Source of the DNA: Sideroxydans sp. CL21
GTDB taxonomy: Bacteria; Pseudomonadota; Gammaproteobacteria; Burkholderiales; Gallionellaceae
Reading direction: 5' to 3'
Length of the DNA: 64,000 nt
NCBI RefSeq assembly: GCF_902459525.1
Contig: NZ_LR699166.1
Span: 2,802,501 to 2,866,500, forward strand
The position numbers and the translations under genes were made by a program. The notes under the pieces were generated by a model. The model did no database searches, was not told where the DNA came from, and saw nothing but the letters and a program-made list of their open reading frames with translations. Below, piece after piece: positions 55,531 through 64,000 of this stretch (positions are counted from its first letter, which is position 1; the number at the start of each line of letters is the position of its first letter).

Positions 55531-57231
55531 ATGCGCGTTTCACAATTTTTTATTTCTACTCTCAAAGAAGCCCCCGCCGAAGCCGAACTGCCCAGCCATC
55601 GCCTGATGTTGCGCGCGGGTTACATTCGCAAGCTTTCCAGCGGCTTGTATTCCTGGATGCCTCTGGGTCTGCGCGTACTGCGCAAAGTTGAGGCCGTGGT
55701 TCGCGAAGAAATGAACAAGAGCGGCGGCATCGAGCTGCTGATGCCCGCCGTGCAGCCCGCCGAACTATGGCAGGAGACCGGACGCTGGGAAGTCTTCGGC
55801 CCGCAGATGCTCAAGATCAAGGACAGGCACAACAACCTGTTCTGCTTTGGCCCCACGCATGAGGAGGTCATCACCGACATCGCGCGCCGCGAGGTGAAAA
55901 GCTACCGCCAGTTGCCGCTGAATTTCTACCAGATCCAGACCAAGTTCCGCGACGAAGTCCGCCCCCGCTTCGGCGTGATGCGCGCACGCGAGTTCGTGAT
56001 GAAGGATGCCTATTCCTTCCATAGCAGCTTCGAAAGCCTGGAGCAGACCTACCGCGTGATGTACGAAACATACTCCCGCATCTTCACCCGCCTCGGCCTG
56101 CAGTTCCGTGCCGTAGCGGCCGACACCGGTGCCATCGGCGGCAGCGGCTCGCATGAATTCCATGTGCTGGCGGATTCAGGCGAAGATGCACTGGCGTTCT
56201 GCCCGAACTCGGATTATGCCGCCAACGTCGAACTGGCCGAGGCCGTCGCGCCCGCCACACCAAGAGGCGAGGCCACACAGGAAATGCAGAAGGTCATTAC
56301 TCCGGGACAGAAAACCATCGAGGAGGTTGCCGCATTTTTTGACACCTCCGCCCGGAATGTGTTGAAAGCCATCGCAGTGATGACCCATGAAAACGAGTTC
56401 GTCCTCCTGCTTTTGCGTGGCGACCACCAGCTCAATGAGATCAAGGCAAGCAAAGTGCTGGGCGAGTTCCGTTTCGCCAGCGAAGAGGAAGTACACCGTC
56501 ATATGCACTGCCGCACTGGCTACATTGGCCCGGTAAACGCCACAGTGCACGTGCTGGCAGATCGTGCCGCGGCCGTACTAAGTGATTTTATCTGCGGGGC
56601 GAACGACGACGGATTCCACTTCAGCGGCGCGAACTTCGGACGCGATGTGCCTCTGGACTCGGCCAATATCCACGACCTGCGCAACGTCGTCGCCGGAGAC
56701 CCCAGCCCGGATGGTAAGGGCACGCTCGACTTGTGCCGCGGCATCGAGGTCGGCCACATCTTCCAGTTGCGCACCAAATACTCCGAGGCACTGCAAGCCA
56801 CGTTCCTGGACGAGAATGGCAAGGCTCAGGTCATGGAGATGGGCTGCTACGGCATCGGCGTGTCACGCATCGTGGCCGCCGCCATCGAACAGAATTTCGA
56901 CGAACGCGGTATTGCGCTACCTGCGAGCATGGCTCCGTTCCAGGTTGCCATCGCTCCTATCGGCATCAAGAAGAGCGAAGCCGTGCGCAACGCCGCTGAA
57001 CAGCTCTATACCGAATTGGTCGCCACAGGTGTTGAAGTGTTGCTGGATGACCGCGACGAGCGCCCCGGTGTGATGTTCGCCGACCTGGAACTGATCGGCA
57101 TCCCGCATCGCATCGTGATCGGCGATCGCGGATTGAAAGAAGGCAAGGTCGAATACCAGGGGCGGAAGGATGAAGCGGCGCAGGCCGTGCCCTTGCAAGA
57201 AGTTGCCAAGCTCGTACAATCCAAACTATGA
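55531..57231 (+). CDS. proS: Prolyl-tRNA synthetase
   Basis: 566 residues, bacterial type with an inserted YbaK-like editing domain (residues about 225-390, [20 protein letters not shown]). Class II motifs: [20 protein letters not shown] (2) and [20 protein letters not shown] (3). The C-terminal anticodon-binding domain is complete. Its stop overlaps the next gene (ATGA). Confidence 0.97.
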   Translation: MRVSQFFISTLKEAPAEAELPSHRLMLRAGYIRKLSSGLYSWMPLGLRVLRKVEAVVREEMNKSGGIELLMPAVQPAELWQETGRWEVFGPQMLKIKDRHNNLFCFGPTHEEVITDIARREVKSYRQLPLNFYQIQTKFRDEVRPRFGVMRAREFVMKDAYSFHSSFESLEQTYRVMYETYSRIFTRLGLQFRAVAADTGAIGGSGSHEFHVLADSGEDALAFCPNSDYAANVELAEAVAPATPRGEATQEMQKVITPGQKTIEEVAAFFDTSARNVLKAIAVMTHENEFVLLLLRGDHQLNEIKASKVLGEFRFASEEEVHRHMHCRTGYIGPVNATVHVLADRAAAVLSDFICGANDDGFHFSGANFGRDVPLDSANIHDLRNVVAGDPSPDGKGTLDLCRGIEVGHIFQLRTKYSEALQATFLDENGKAQVMEMGCYGIGVSRIVAAAIEQNFDERGIALPASMAPFQVAIAPIGIKKSEAVRNAAEQLYTELVATGVEVLLDDRDERPGVMFADLELIGIPHRIVIGDRGLKEGKVEYQGRKDEAAQAVPLQEVAKLVQSKL

Positions 57232-57938
57232 GATCAGGATACAGGATTCGGGATACAGGATTCAGAAGTGGAGCGGCGCAATCGAATCAGCTCCGCTGCT
57301 CTGCTTTTCGCTCAATCCTGGATCGAGCATTCTCAATCCTGCTTCTGGTTGCAGGTTTATGTTTTGCCGTCAGTGCACAGGCCGGCGCCCAAAAGGAAGA
57401 AGTGCTTTCTGCCAGCGTGCGCAGCATGCTGCAACATGCCGTATCGGATCAGGCCGCACCCAAGCTGGCCTTCGCCTCGCAGCAGGAAGCACAGCTGTGG
57501 CTGGACGACATGTCGCAACGCCTTGCCACGCGCATTCCGGATGCGGCATACCGGTTCGATTTATTGAGTACGGTGCATTACGAAGCGACCCGTGCCGGCC
57601 TGGATCCGCATTTGGTCTTGGGCCTGATCGAAGTGGAGAGCGGGTTCAGAAAATATGCAATTTCAAAGTCAGGCGCACGCGGCTACATGCAGGTGATGCC
57701 GTTCTGGACAAAAACGATAGGCACGGGTGACCAGGATCTGTTTCATCTGCGCACCAACCTGCGCTACGGCTGCACCATCCTGCGCTACTACCTGGACATG
57801 GAAAAGGGCGATCTGTTTCGTGCCTTGGGACGCTACAACGGCAGCCTGGGAAAACCGGAATATCCCAACATGGTAAAAGCAGCCTGGCACAACCACTGGA
57901 GCAGACCGCAGCAAAACAGCAGTCGCCACACCGGTTGA
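57228..57938 (+). CDS. Lytic transglycosylase (SLT domain), secreted
   Basis: 236 residues. The catalytic glutamate is in [20 protein letters not shown], and [10 protein letters not shown] and [10 protein letters not shown] are SLT motifs. It cleaves peptidoglycan glycan strands. The signal helix is at residues 35-52 ([18 protein letters not shown]). The first dozen codons ([15 protein letters not shown]) are encoded by two tandem copies of the dispersed GGATACAGGATTC repeat. The native start may therefore have been lost or replaced. Coupled to proS by ATGA. Confidence 0.88.
   Translation: MRSGYRIRDTGFRSGAAQSNQLRCSAFRSILDRAFSILLLVAGLCFAVSAQAGAQKEEVLSASVRSMLQHAVSDQAAPKLAFASQQEAQLWLDDMSQRLATRIPDAAYRFDLLSTVHYEATRAGLDPHLVLGLIEVESGFRKYAISKSGARGYMQVMPFWTKTIGTGDQDLFHLRTNLRYGCTILRYYLDMEKGDLFRALGRYNGSLGKPEYPNMVKAAWHNHWSRPQQNSSRHTG
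57233..57265 (+). repeat. Tandem GGATACAGGATTC-type repeat at a gene start
   Basis: AGGATACAGGATTC is followed at once by GGGATACAGGATTCAG. The same unit occurs in inverted form in the rpoB-rpoC gap (40942-41012). Here it lies within the coding start of the lytic transglycosylase. Confidence 0.65.
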
Positions 57939-57943
57939 CCCTG

Positions 57944-58414
57944 TTACTTCCTGAGCGTCTTGTTTTTGATATATGACTCTACGCTGGTCCGCGTCACCAT
58001 CCCCTGCTGATAACTCACCAACTTGCCCGTCGGATCGTACAGATAAGTAGTCGGCAGCGCCTCTACGTCGCCGACTTGCGACGCAAGGTCGTAATCGCCA
58101 AAAACCACGGGGTAACTGATTTTCTTCTTTGCGACGAACTCGACTACCGAATCTTTGGTGGAGTCCAGCGCGACGCCAATAACCACCAGATCCTTATTTC
58201 TATGAGCATCATATAGTGCAATCAGGTCGGGAATCTCTTCCAGACAGGGTGGACACCAGGTTGCCCAAAAATTGACCAGCACCCACTTGCCGCGATAATC
58301 CTGCAAACGCTGTTGCTGCCCCTGCATATCCTTGAACACAAAGGAATCGGCCGACGCCACCCCTGACAGCATCAGGAAAGTAGCAACCCACAACATGCGA
58401 TGGAAGGAATTCAT
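57944..58414 (-). CDS. TlpA/ResA-like thiol-disulfide protein
   Basis: 156 residues. Signal peptide 1-22 (MLWVATFLMLSGVASA). Thioredoxin fold with active site FWATWCPPCLEEIP (WCPPC) and cis-proline region EALPTTYLYDP. Periplasmic reductase, perhaps for cytochrome c maturation. It overlaps the YqhA-like gene (TGATG) upstream. Confidence 0.9.
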   Translation of the reverse strand: MNSFHRMLWVATFLMLSGVASADSFVFKDMQGQQQRLQDYRGKWVLVNFWATWCPPCLEEIPDLIALYDAHRNKDLVVIGVALDSTKDSVVEFVAKKKISYPVVFGDYDLASQVGDVEALPTTYLYDPTGKLVSYQQGMVTRTSVESYIKNKTLRK

Positions 58415-58998
58415 CAGTGTTCTGCCCTTTCTTCGTGCTCGCTGTCCGCCGTTTCGCTGTCATCCCCGCTGTGCTTGCCTTCCGCCGCATGCGACCAGTA
58501 CAAAGCCAATGCGATCAGGGCGATGCTGGCCCCCATGTAGACCAGGTCGATCGGTTGCGAGACATGCATATTGATCGCTTCCTCGAACAGGGTCACGATC
58601 ATGATCATCAGGATGACCTTCGCCAGACGCGACTTGAGATCGTCCAGACTATTGATGACCAATATCTTGCTGGATGCCTTGCTACCGTGTGCCTGGTCGA
58701 TATCGCTGATAAACAGTTCATACAAACCCAGAGAAAAGATCAACAGCACCACCGCCAGCAGATAACCGTCGACCACTTCAACAATGTGTGAAACCGTGCT
58801 GTCGTGCAATGCCTTGCGCGCTTCGTCAGCCATGCCGGCATCGGCATAGTGGAAGGTATGTTGCACCAGCAACACCACATCCACGGTGGCCATGTAGAAA
58901 ATGGCAAAACTTGCAAACAGGCTGCCCAGTACCGCCAGGAAAATCACGAAGCGGCTGTTCCACAACGAACCTTCGAGCAGGTTTTCAATAAATTTCAT
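58414..58998 (-). CDS. YqhA-family (UPF0114) membrane protein
   Basis: 194 residues from MKFIENLLEGSLWNSRFVIF, a strong family start with GGGA upstream. Three to four membrane helices; FEEAINMHVSQPIDLVYMGA is conserved. The tail is acidic and His-rich (EGKHSGDDSETADSEHEE). Function unknown. Co-transcribed with the TlpA-like gene. Confidence 0.8.
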   Translation of the reverse strand: MKFIENLLEGSLWNSRFVIFLAVLGSLFASFAIFYMATVDVVLLVQHTFHYADAGMADEARKALHDSTVSHIVEVVDGYLLAVVLLIFSLGLYELFISDIDQAHGSKASSKILVINSLDDLKSRLAKVILMIMIVTLFEEAINMHVSQPIDLVYMGASIALIALALYWSHAAEGKHSGDDSETADSEHEERAEH

Positions 58999-59076
58999 GT
59001 CAATTCCCAATGTGACTTGCCAAACAAAATTCAGGCGGCGCGCATTAAAGCTCAAAAGCGGATGGGCGGCAATACG

Positions 59077-60309
59077 CTATGCGCTCTTGTTCCATATATC
59101 GTACAAGGTCATGCCTCTGGGCTCGTTCATCCGCTTCTCCAGCGAGGTGAACCAGGCTTTGATGTCGCCATCCCCGGCATGTCTTGGCAATGTTGCCACA
59201 TCCAGCAGGAAGATTTTCAGCAATTCGTTCAGTTCCACGGCTTCCGGGGCTCGCACCATACTCCAACCCAGCCCCGAGAGCTTGCCCACGATCCTGGCCT
59301 TGACGAGCTTATCCAGAATGCGCTCGACGTCCTCGTAACCGATATGCAAATGCCGCGACAATCCGGGCAGGGTTTGCACTTCGCCCTTGTTCAATCCTTT
59401 ATGCATCAGTTTAAGTATACCCACCGCGTAATAGAGCTTCGCGGCCTGATCCAGCCGCAGCGAATGGGTACTGCGCCAGTGCGAAAAAGAGGCGGTGATG
59501 ATCGCGCCGAACAATACTGTGAGCCAGGAAAAATACACCCACATCAGGAAAATCGGAACGCTGGCGAACGCGCCGTACACCAGTTTGTAAGTGGGAAAGT
59601 GCGAGATATAGAAGGCGAAAGCGCGGTTCATCGACTCGAACGCCACCGCCCCGATCAGTCCGCCGATGACGGCGTGGCGCATCGGTACATAACGATTGGG
59701 CACGACACGGAACAGCAAAGTGAAGGCTGCAGTCGTCAGCATGAGCGGAACGAGCTTGATCGCATCCATGCTCAGCGTGGGAATCCGCTGTGCATACTCT
59801 GCCGAGAATCCGACCAGCCATGAAGTGAGCGACAAACTGCCGCCAACCAGCAGCGGCGCCAGCGTCAATACCGCCCAATACACCAATACCCGTTGCAACA
59901 GACTGCGCGGACGGGATACGCGCCAGATCATGTTGAATGCGTTGTCGATGGTCAGCATCAACAGCATGGCGGTAACAGCAAGGAAAACGATACCCACCGC
60001 AGTCAGGCGCGATGCACTTTCGGCAAACTGCTCCATATAACCCGTGATGATCCGTCCGCCGGTCTCGGGCACCATGTTCATCAAAATGTATTCCTTGAGC
60101 GGTGTAGAGAACTCGCTGAACACCGGGAATGCCGAAAACAAGGTCAGCGCGATGGTAATAAGTGGAACGACCGACAGCAGCGTGGTAAAGGTCAGACTGG
60201 CTGCCATTTGGGTGCAGCGATCTTCCTGGAAGCGCACCGTGACATAGCGTAAAAAGCGAACAGAATCGACAACACCCAAATTTGGAAGTTTGAAATTCGG
60301 AAGTTTCAT
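59077..60309 (-). CDS. YihY/UPF0761-family membrane protein with C-terminal winged helix
   Basis: About 410 residues. Six membrane helices (residues about 25-290) with ALTLFSAFPVFSEF and PIFLMWVYFSWLTVLFGAI match the YihY/BrkB family. A C-terminal domain (GLNKGEVQTLPGLSRHLHIG) looks like a winged helix. Members were once annotated as RNase BN by mistake. The ATG at 60309 is preferred to one 15 codons upstream, which would overlap the divergent gene. Confidence 0.85.
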   Translation of the reverse strand: MKLPNFKLPNLGVVDSVRFLRYVTVRFQEDRCTQMAASLTFTTLLSVVPLITIALTLFSAFPVFSEFSTPLKEYILMNMVPETGGRIITGYMEQFAESASRLTAVGIVFLAVTAMLLMLTIDNAFNMIWRVSRPRSLLQRVLVYWAVLTLAPLLVGGSLSLTSWLVGFSAEYAQRIPTLSMDAIKLVPLMLTTAAFTLLFRVVPNRYVPMRHAVIGGLIGAVAFESMNRAFAFYISHFPTYKLVYGAFASVPIFLMWVYFSWLTVLFGAIITASFSHWRSTHSLRLDQAAKLYYAVGILKLMHKGLNKGEVQTLPGLSRHLHIGYEDVERILDKLVKARIVGKLSGLGWSMVRAPEAVELNELLKIFLLDVATLPRHAGDGDIKAWFTSLEKRMNEPRGMTLYDIWNKSA

Positions 60310-60331
60310 ATACCCGGAATACTGAAATACA

Positions 60332-61006
60332 ATGGCCGACATGATACCCGACAAAACTTCCCCGCAAGATACTGCACGCGCCGCACGTCAGCTGCTGCGT
60401 GCCCATCGCTATGGCGCTCTCGGCACATTGTCAAAAAAATTCGACGGATATCCATTCGGCTCCATCACGCCTTATCTGGTGGATCACGACGGCAGCCTGC
60501 TCATTCTCATCAGCACGCTGGCGGAACATACCAAAAACATCCGGAATGACCCGCGCGTCAGCCTCATCACGCACAATCAGGAAGACCCGCATATCCAGAC
60601 GCAGGGACGCATCACCGTGGTCGGTACTGCTTGCCCGATAGCGGAACGTGAGCAGGCGGGCAAACGCTATTTGCGTTACTTCCCCGAGGCGCAGACCTAT
60701 TTCGCCATGCACGATTTTTCGTTCTACCGCATCGTGCCGCTCGCACTGCGGTATATCGGAGGTTTCGGCGACATCCACTGGATAAAAGCCGAAAAATACC
60801 AAATACCGCCCAACACGCTCGCCGCAGAAGAAGACGAGTTGCTCGGTAAGATCAACGCCAAACGGTCAGCCGTGCAAGGGTTGGTAATCGGTATAGACTG
60901 CGACGGCTTCGACCTGCGCCTGAACGAACGTACTGAGCGCCACGACTTCCCCGCACTGGCGCTAGGCATCGACCAGGCAATGGCTTTTCTGCAGAATGTT
61001 CGTTAA
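60332..61006 (+). CDS. HugZ-type FMN/heme-binding split-barrel protein
   Basis: 224 residues. The N-terminal split barrel (YGALGTLSKKFDGYPFGSIT, HTKNIRNDPRVSLIT) is of the pyridoxamine-phosphate oxidase superfamily. The C-terminal DUF2470-like domain (DFPALALGIDQAMAFLQNV) makes it HugZ-like. HugZ proteins bind or degrade heme; here the metal ligands cannot be confirmed. Divergent from the YihY gene with only 22 bp between starts. Confidence 0.8.
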   Translation: MADMIPDKTSPQDTARAARQLLRAHRYGALGTLSKKFDGYPFGSITPYLVDHDGSLLILISTLAEHTKNIRNDPRVSLITHNQEDPHIQTQGRITVVGTACPIAEREQAGKRYLRYFPEAQTYFAMHDFSFYRIVPLALRYIGGFGDIHWIKAEKYQIPPNTLAAEEDELLGKINAKRSAVQGLVIGIDCDGFDLRLNERTERHDFPALALGIDQAMAFLQNVR

Positions 61007-61030
61007 AAAGGGCATCGAAGCAATGCCCTG
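61006..61030 (-). terminator. Terminator of the small secreted gene
   Basis: GGGCAT and ATGCCC form a 6-bp stem with a 7-base loop. On the minus strand TTTTT follows directly. Confidence 0.7.
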
Positions 61031-61054
61031 CACGAAAGCGTTCTGACGGCCAAA

Positions 61055-61345
61055 TTACCCCCGTACACCCTTGAGCTGAATGGATTGTTGAATTGAGCCG
61101 GGCGGTGTCTCGGTTACAGCATCTTGCTTCACATTTGCTTTGGGGTCGGCATTACCCGACGGGACCATAGTCTTGGGTTTTGCTTTCTTGCCCCGCCCAG
61201 GCTTGGCGTTCTTGTCCGCCGACGGCACGGCAAGAGTGACCGCCTCCTTGCCCGGCGATGGATCGGCAGTCACGTTTGGCTCAGCCGCATGCGTATTACC
61301 GCACAGCATCACACCCAGTATTGCCAAACCAACCTTGTGTTTCAT
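61055..61345 (-). CDS. Small secreted low-complexity protein
   Basis: 96 residues. Signal peptide 1-20 (KVGLAILGVMLCGNTHAAE). The mature part is Lys/Pro/Ala-rich (KNAKPGRGKKAKPKTMVPSG), without a fold or motif I recognise. Between leuA and a clear terminator. Confidence 0.6.
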   Translation of the reverse strand: MKHKVGLAILGVMLCGNTHAAEPNVTADPSPGKEAVTLAVPSADKNAKPGRGKKAKPKTMVPSGNADPKANVKQDAVTETPPGSIQQSIQLKGVRG

Positions 61346-61369
61346 TTCAATTCTCCTGCAACGGGGCCT

Positions 61370-62905
61370 CTATATTTGAGGATGCGCCCGTTCCAATCCG
61401 GTGTCCAGCTTGTTCAATGCATTCAGATAGGCCTTGGCAGAAGCCACCACGATATCGGTGTCCGCCCCCTGCCCGTTGACCACACGACCGCCCTTGGACA
61501 AGCGCACCGTGACTTCGCCCTGCGCGTCGGTACCGCTGGTAATGTTGTTCACCGAGTACAGCTGCAGTTCGGTTCCGCTGTGCACGATCTGTTCGATGGC
61601 CTTGAATGTCGCATCCACCGGTCCGCCGCCTTGGGCATCGGCCTGATGCTCTTTACCGCCCACGCTCATGACCACCCGTGCCACCGGCAATACCCCGGTT
61701 TCGGAATGCGCGCCCATCGCCACCAAACGGTAATGCTCGCTTACTTGCAAGGCTTCCTCGTCGCTTACCAACGCTTGCAAGTCCTCATCGAAGATGTCGT
61801 GTTTCTTGTCGGCCAGTTCCTTGAAGCGTGCGAAGGCTGCGTTCAAAGCATCTTCACCCTCCAGCACAATACCCAATTCCTGCAAGCGCGAACGGAATGC
61901 GGATCGGCCCGAGTGTTTTCCCATCACCATCTTGTTCGCGCCCCAGCCCACGTCCTCGGCACGCATGATTTCATAGGTCTCGCGGTGCTTGAGTACGCCA
62001 TCCTGGTGGATGCCCGACTCATGCGCAAACGCATTGGCACCGACGATGGCCTTGTTGGGTTGCACCGGATAACCGGTGATGCTGGAAACCAGCTTGGAAG
62101 TCGGCACGATCTGGGTGGTATCGATGCGCGTGTCGCAAGTAAAGATGTCGCGGCGCGTCTTAACCGCCATCACCACTTCTTCCAGCGAAGCATTACCCGC
62201 ACGTTCGCCCAGACCGTTGATGGTGCATTCCAGCTGGCCTGCGCCATTCATTACTGCAGCCAAGGAATTGGCAGAAGCCATGCCCAGATCATTGTGGCAA
62301 TGCGTGGACCAGATGACCTTGCCGCTGTTCGGCACGCGAGCGATCAGCTGCTTGAAGCGCTCGCCCCACAACACGGGAATGCTGTAGCCCACGGTATCCG
62401 GCACGTTCAGGGTCGTCGCCCCGGCCTTGATGACTTCGTCGAATATCCGCACCAGAAAATCCATTTCCGAACGCACCGCATCCTCGGCAGAGAATTCGAC
62501 ATCGTCGGTGTATTCCAGTGCCAGCTTCACTGCTGTGACCGCATGCTCCACCACCTGGTCCGGTGTCATGCGCAGCTTCTTTTCCATATGGATGGGTGAA
62601 GTTGCGATAAATGTGTGGATGCGCCCGCGTTTGGCCGGCTTGATCGCCTCGCCCGCCGCACGCACATCGCGCTCGTTGGCTCTTGCCAGCGAACACACGG
62701 TGGAATGCTCGATGACCTTGGCGATGCTGTGGATCGCATCGGCATCGCCGGGGCTGGCGGCCGCAAAGCCAGCTTCGATCACATCCACGCCCAGTTTTTC
62801 GAGCTGACGCGCGATGCGCAACTTCTCTTCCTTGGTCATGGATGCGCCGGGGCTCTGCTCGCCGTCGCGCAAAGTTGTGTCGAATATGATTAATTTGTCA
62901 GTCAT
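61370..62905 (-). CDS. leuA: 2-isopropylmalate synthase
   Basis: 511 residues. [20 protein letters not shown] at the N-terminus, [14 protein letters not shown] with metal HxH, and a C-terminal LeuA regulatory domain (residues about 390-505) for leucine feedback. First step of leucine synthesis. The ATG at 62905 has GGAG six bases upstream; an ATG at 62917 is rejected. It is a homologue of nifV at 1758, which lacks the regulatory domain. Confidence 0.97.
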   Translation of the reverse strand: MTDKLIIFDTTLRDGEQSPGASMTKEEKLRIARQLEKLGVDVIEAGFAAASPGDADAIHSIAKVIEHSTVCSLARANERDVRAAGEAIKPAKRGRIHTFIATSPIHMEKKLRMTPDQVVEHAVTAVKLALEYTDDVEFSAEDAVRSEMDFLVRIFDEVIKAGATTLNVPDTVGYSIPVLWGERFKQLIARVPNSGKVIWSTHCHNDLGMASANSLAAVMNGAGQLECTINGLGERAGNASLEEVVMAVKTRRDIFTCDTRIDTTQIVPTSKLVSSITGYPVQPNKAIVGANAFAHESGIHQDGVLKHRETYEIMRAEDVGWGANKMVMGKHSGRSAFRSRLQELGIVLEGEDALNAAFARFKELADKKHDIFDEDLQALVSDEEALQVSEHYRLVAMGAHSETGVLPVARVVMSVGGKEHQADAQGGGPVDATFKAIEQIVHSGTELQLYSVNNITSGTDAQGEVTVRLSKGGRVVNGQGADTDIVVASAKAYLNALNKLDTGLERAHPQI

Positions 62906-62931
62906 TTTTTGCTCCATCGCAATTGTTCATC

Positions 62932-63073
62932 CTCGGTTCACACCAACCGAGCCGCCTGCTTTGATACTTAATGGGGTAGGTAGGATTAATGCGCGACACG
63001 CCTGCGCCCGCAACGAAGGGCTACGCCCCGCCGTGTTACGGGCGCAGCTTCAGCGCCGCCAGCAGGCTGAAGG
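62932..63073. other. Structured region upstream of leuA
   Basis: Three inverted repeats: CTCGGTT/AACCGAG (62932-62951) just upstream of the leuA ribosome site, CTGCGCCCG/CGGGCGCAG (63002-63047), and CTTCAGC/GCTGAAG (63048-63072). No leucine-rich leader peptide was found. It may be a repeat remnant plus leader structure. Confidence 0.45.
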
Positions 63074-63149
63074 TGGAATGCGATATGTGGCAAGAGATGT
63101 GCATGTGCAGGAATATAGCGGCTTTTATTTGGGGACGCAACCCAAGAGG

Positions 63150-63737
63150 CTATTTGAACTGAGACCGAAATATGCCCCATTGCTGCGGCCATTGTGCCAT
63201 CGGATCGCGCGTGTAACCGCTCTTGCCAAACTGGTTCCAGCGTCCGACGACATAGCATAGCAGCAGGTTGGCATGAGCACTGATGTCGTCGTCGACAGCC
63301 AGTTTGCCTTGAGTGCTTGCCATGCGCAGCGATTGCTTGAGGGTAGTCTCGATACGATCGAGGAACTGGTTGATGCGTTGTTGCAGGCGCTCATCCTCGT
63401 TCACCAGGGCATCGCCGATCAGCACCCGCGTCATGCCGCGATTCTTCTGGGCAAAGCCCAGCAGCAGACCGAGAATTCCTTCCACCTGCTTCAGCCCGTC
63501 CTGTTCTTCGGTGGCGATCTTGTTTACCAGTCCGAACACGGTCTGCTCGATGAATTCGATCAGCCCCTCGAACATCTGCGCCTTGCTGGCAAAGTGTCGA
63601 TACAGCGCCGCCTCGGACAAACCGAGCCGCGCAGCCAACGCGGCCGTGGTGATCTTCTCGCCCTTGGGCTGTTCCAGCATTTCGGCTACGGTTTGCAATA
63701 TTTGTAGCTTTCTTTCGCCCGGTTGTTTGGTTGCCAT
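63150..63737 (-). CDS. slmA: Nucleoid occlusion factor SlmA (TetR family)
   Basis: 195 residues from MATKQPGERKLQILQTVAEM. The helix-turn-helix is TTAALAARLGLSEAALYRHF, and the C-terminal part (LLCYVVGRWNQFGKSGYTRD) matches SlmA rather than metabolic TetR regulators. It blocks FtsZ assembly over the nucleoid. The ATG at 63737 gives the family length; a longer frame overlaps the next gene. Confidence 0.9.
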   Translation of the reverse strand: MATKQPGERKLQILQTVAEMLEQPKGEKITTAALAARLGLSEAALYRHFASKAQMFEGLIEFIEQTVFGLVNKIATEEQDGLKQVEGILGLLLGFAQKNRGMTRVLIGDALVNEDERLQQRINQFLDRIETTLKQSLRMASTQGKLAVDDDISAHANLLLCYVVGRWNQFGKSGYTRDPMAQWPQQWGIFRSQFK

Positions 63738-63748
63738 GGTTTTCTCCC

Positions 63749-64000
63749 CTAAAGTTTGCCCACTGCGCGCGGCAGTTCCAGCACATTGCGTATTTTCACA
63801 TCCACATAACTCGGCGCACGCAGCGCGTCGCTCACCCACACGGTGCGCATCCCAAGGCGCTTGGCGGTAAGCAAGTTCTCCGCGCTGTCTTCCACCATCA
63901 CACACTGCGCCGCATGCACGCGATGCTTGCGCAACAAGCCGCGGAACCCTGCGCTCTGCGGCTTGGGACGATAATGTGAATGCTCAATGGCGAAAATATC
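63749..64000 (-). CDS. HAD-family pyrimidine 5'-nucleotidase-like, C-terminal part
   Basis: 84 codons are visible; the start lies beyond the window edge. HSHYRPKPQSAGFRGL carries the HAD motif III lysine (RPKP), and MVEDSAENLLTAKRLGM is motif IV with the metal-binding acids. The form fits the SDT1/YjjG-like pyrimidine nucleotidases found beside slmA. Ends 11 bp before slmA. Confidence 0.8.
   Translation of the reverse strand, partial: DIFAIEHSHYRPKPQSAGFRGLLRKHRVHAAQCVMVEDSAENLLTAKRLGMRTVWVSDALRAPSYVDVKIRNVLELPRAVGKL

Overview
The window looks like part of the chromosome of a nitrogen-fixing betaproteobacterium. Evidence for this is the rpsL-to-rplQ ribosomal gene order, a 38-residue L36 of betaproteobacterial type, and a nif gene set (nifU, nifS, nifV, cysE, nifW, nifZ). 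A Gallionellaceae/Nitrosomonadales-like iron or sulfur oxidiser is my best guess. That placement is inference from gene content; no similarity search was possible.

Layout. (1) 1-5768: the end of a nif operon on the minus strand, read iscA, nifU, nifS, nifV, cysE, a TPR-like gene, nifW, nifZ (cut by the window edge). A clear sigma-54 promoter with a NifA-type upstream site precedes iscA, and palindromic repeats lie in three successive nif gaps. (2) 5815-18375: mixed accessory and housekeeping genes. These are a VIT1-type metal transporter; a MoxR-type ATPase and VWA partner (CbbQ/CbbO or NorQ/NorD type) with no RuBisCO or NO reductase nearby; a CcoG-like membrane ferredoxin with a cysteine-rich tail; ssb; a YajR-like MFS transporter; a ccdAB toxin-antitoxin pair; uvrA; a CAP-domain secreted protein; and a two-gene periplasmic/membrane unit. 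(3) 18445-50195: about 32 kb of minus-strand translation and transcription genes. In transcription order they are tRNA-Tyr/Gly/Thr, tuf, tRNA-Trp, secE-nusG, rplKAJL, rpoBC, rpsLG-fusA-tuf, and the S10, spc and alpha clusters. (4) 50546-64000: housekeeping genes: radC, coaBC-dut, a PEGA lipoprotein, a CBS protein, rppH, proS, a lytic transglycosylase, a TlpA-like protein, a YqhA-like protein, a YihY-like protein, a HugZ-like protein, leuA, slmA and a partial HAD phosphatase.

Regulation visible in the DNA. Four promoters (tRNA-tuf, str, S10, spc) share 17-bp spacers and very GC-rich discriminators just after the -10 box, as expected of stringently controlled promoters. The S10 promoter has its -35 inside the 3' end of one of two identical tuf genes. 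An L10-type leader precedes rplJ and an attenuator-like hairpin lies between rplL and rpoB.

No CRISPR array, prophage, transposase gene or clearly new defence system was seen. The least explained items are the cysteine-rich tail of the CcoG-like protein, the orphan CbbQ/CbbO-type pair with a coupled 19-codon cysteine-rich upstream ORF, and a dispersed GGATACAGGATTC-type repeat that forms the start of the lytic transglycosylase gene.
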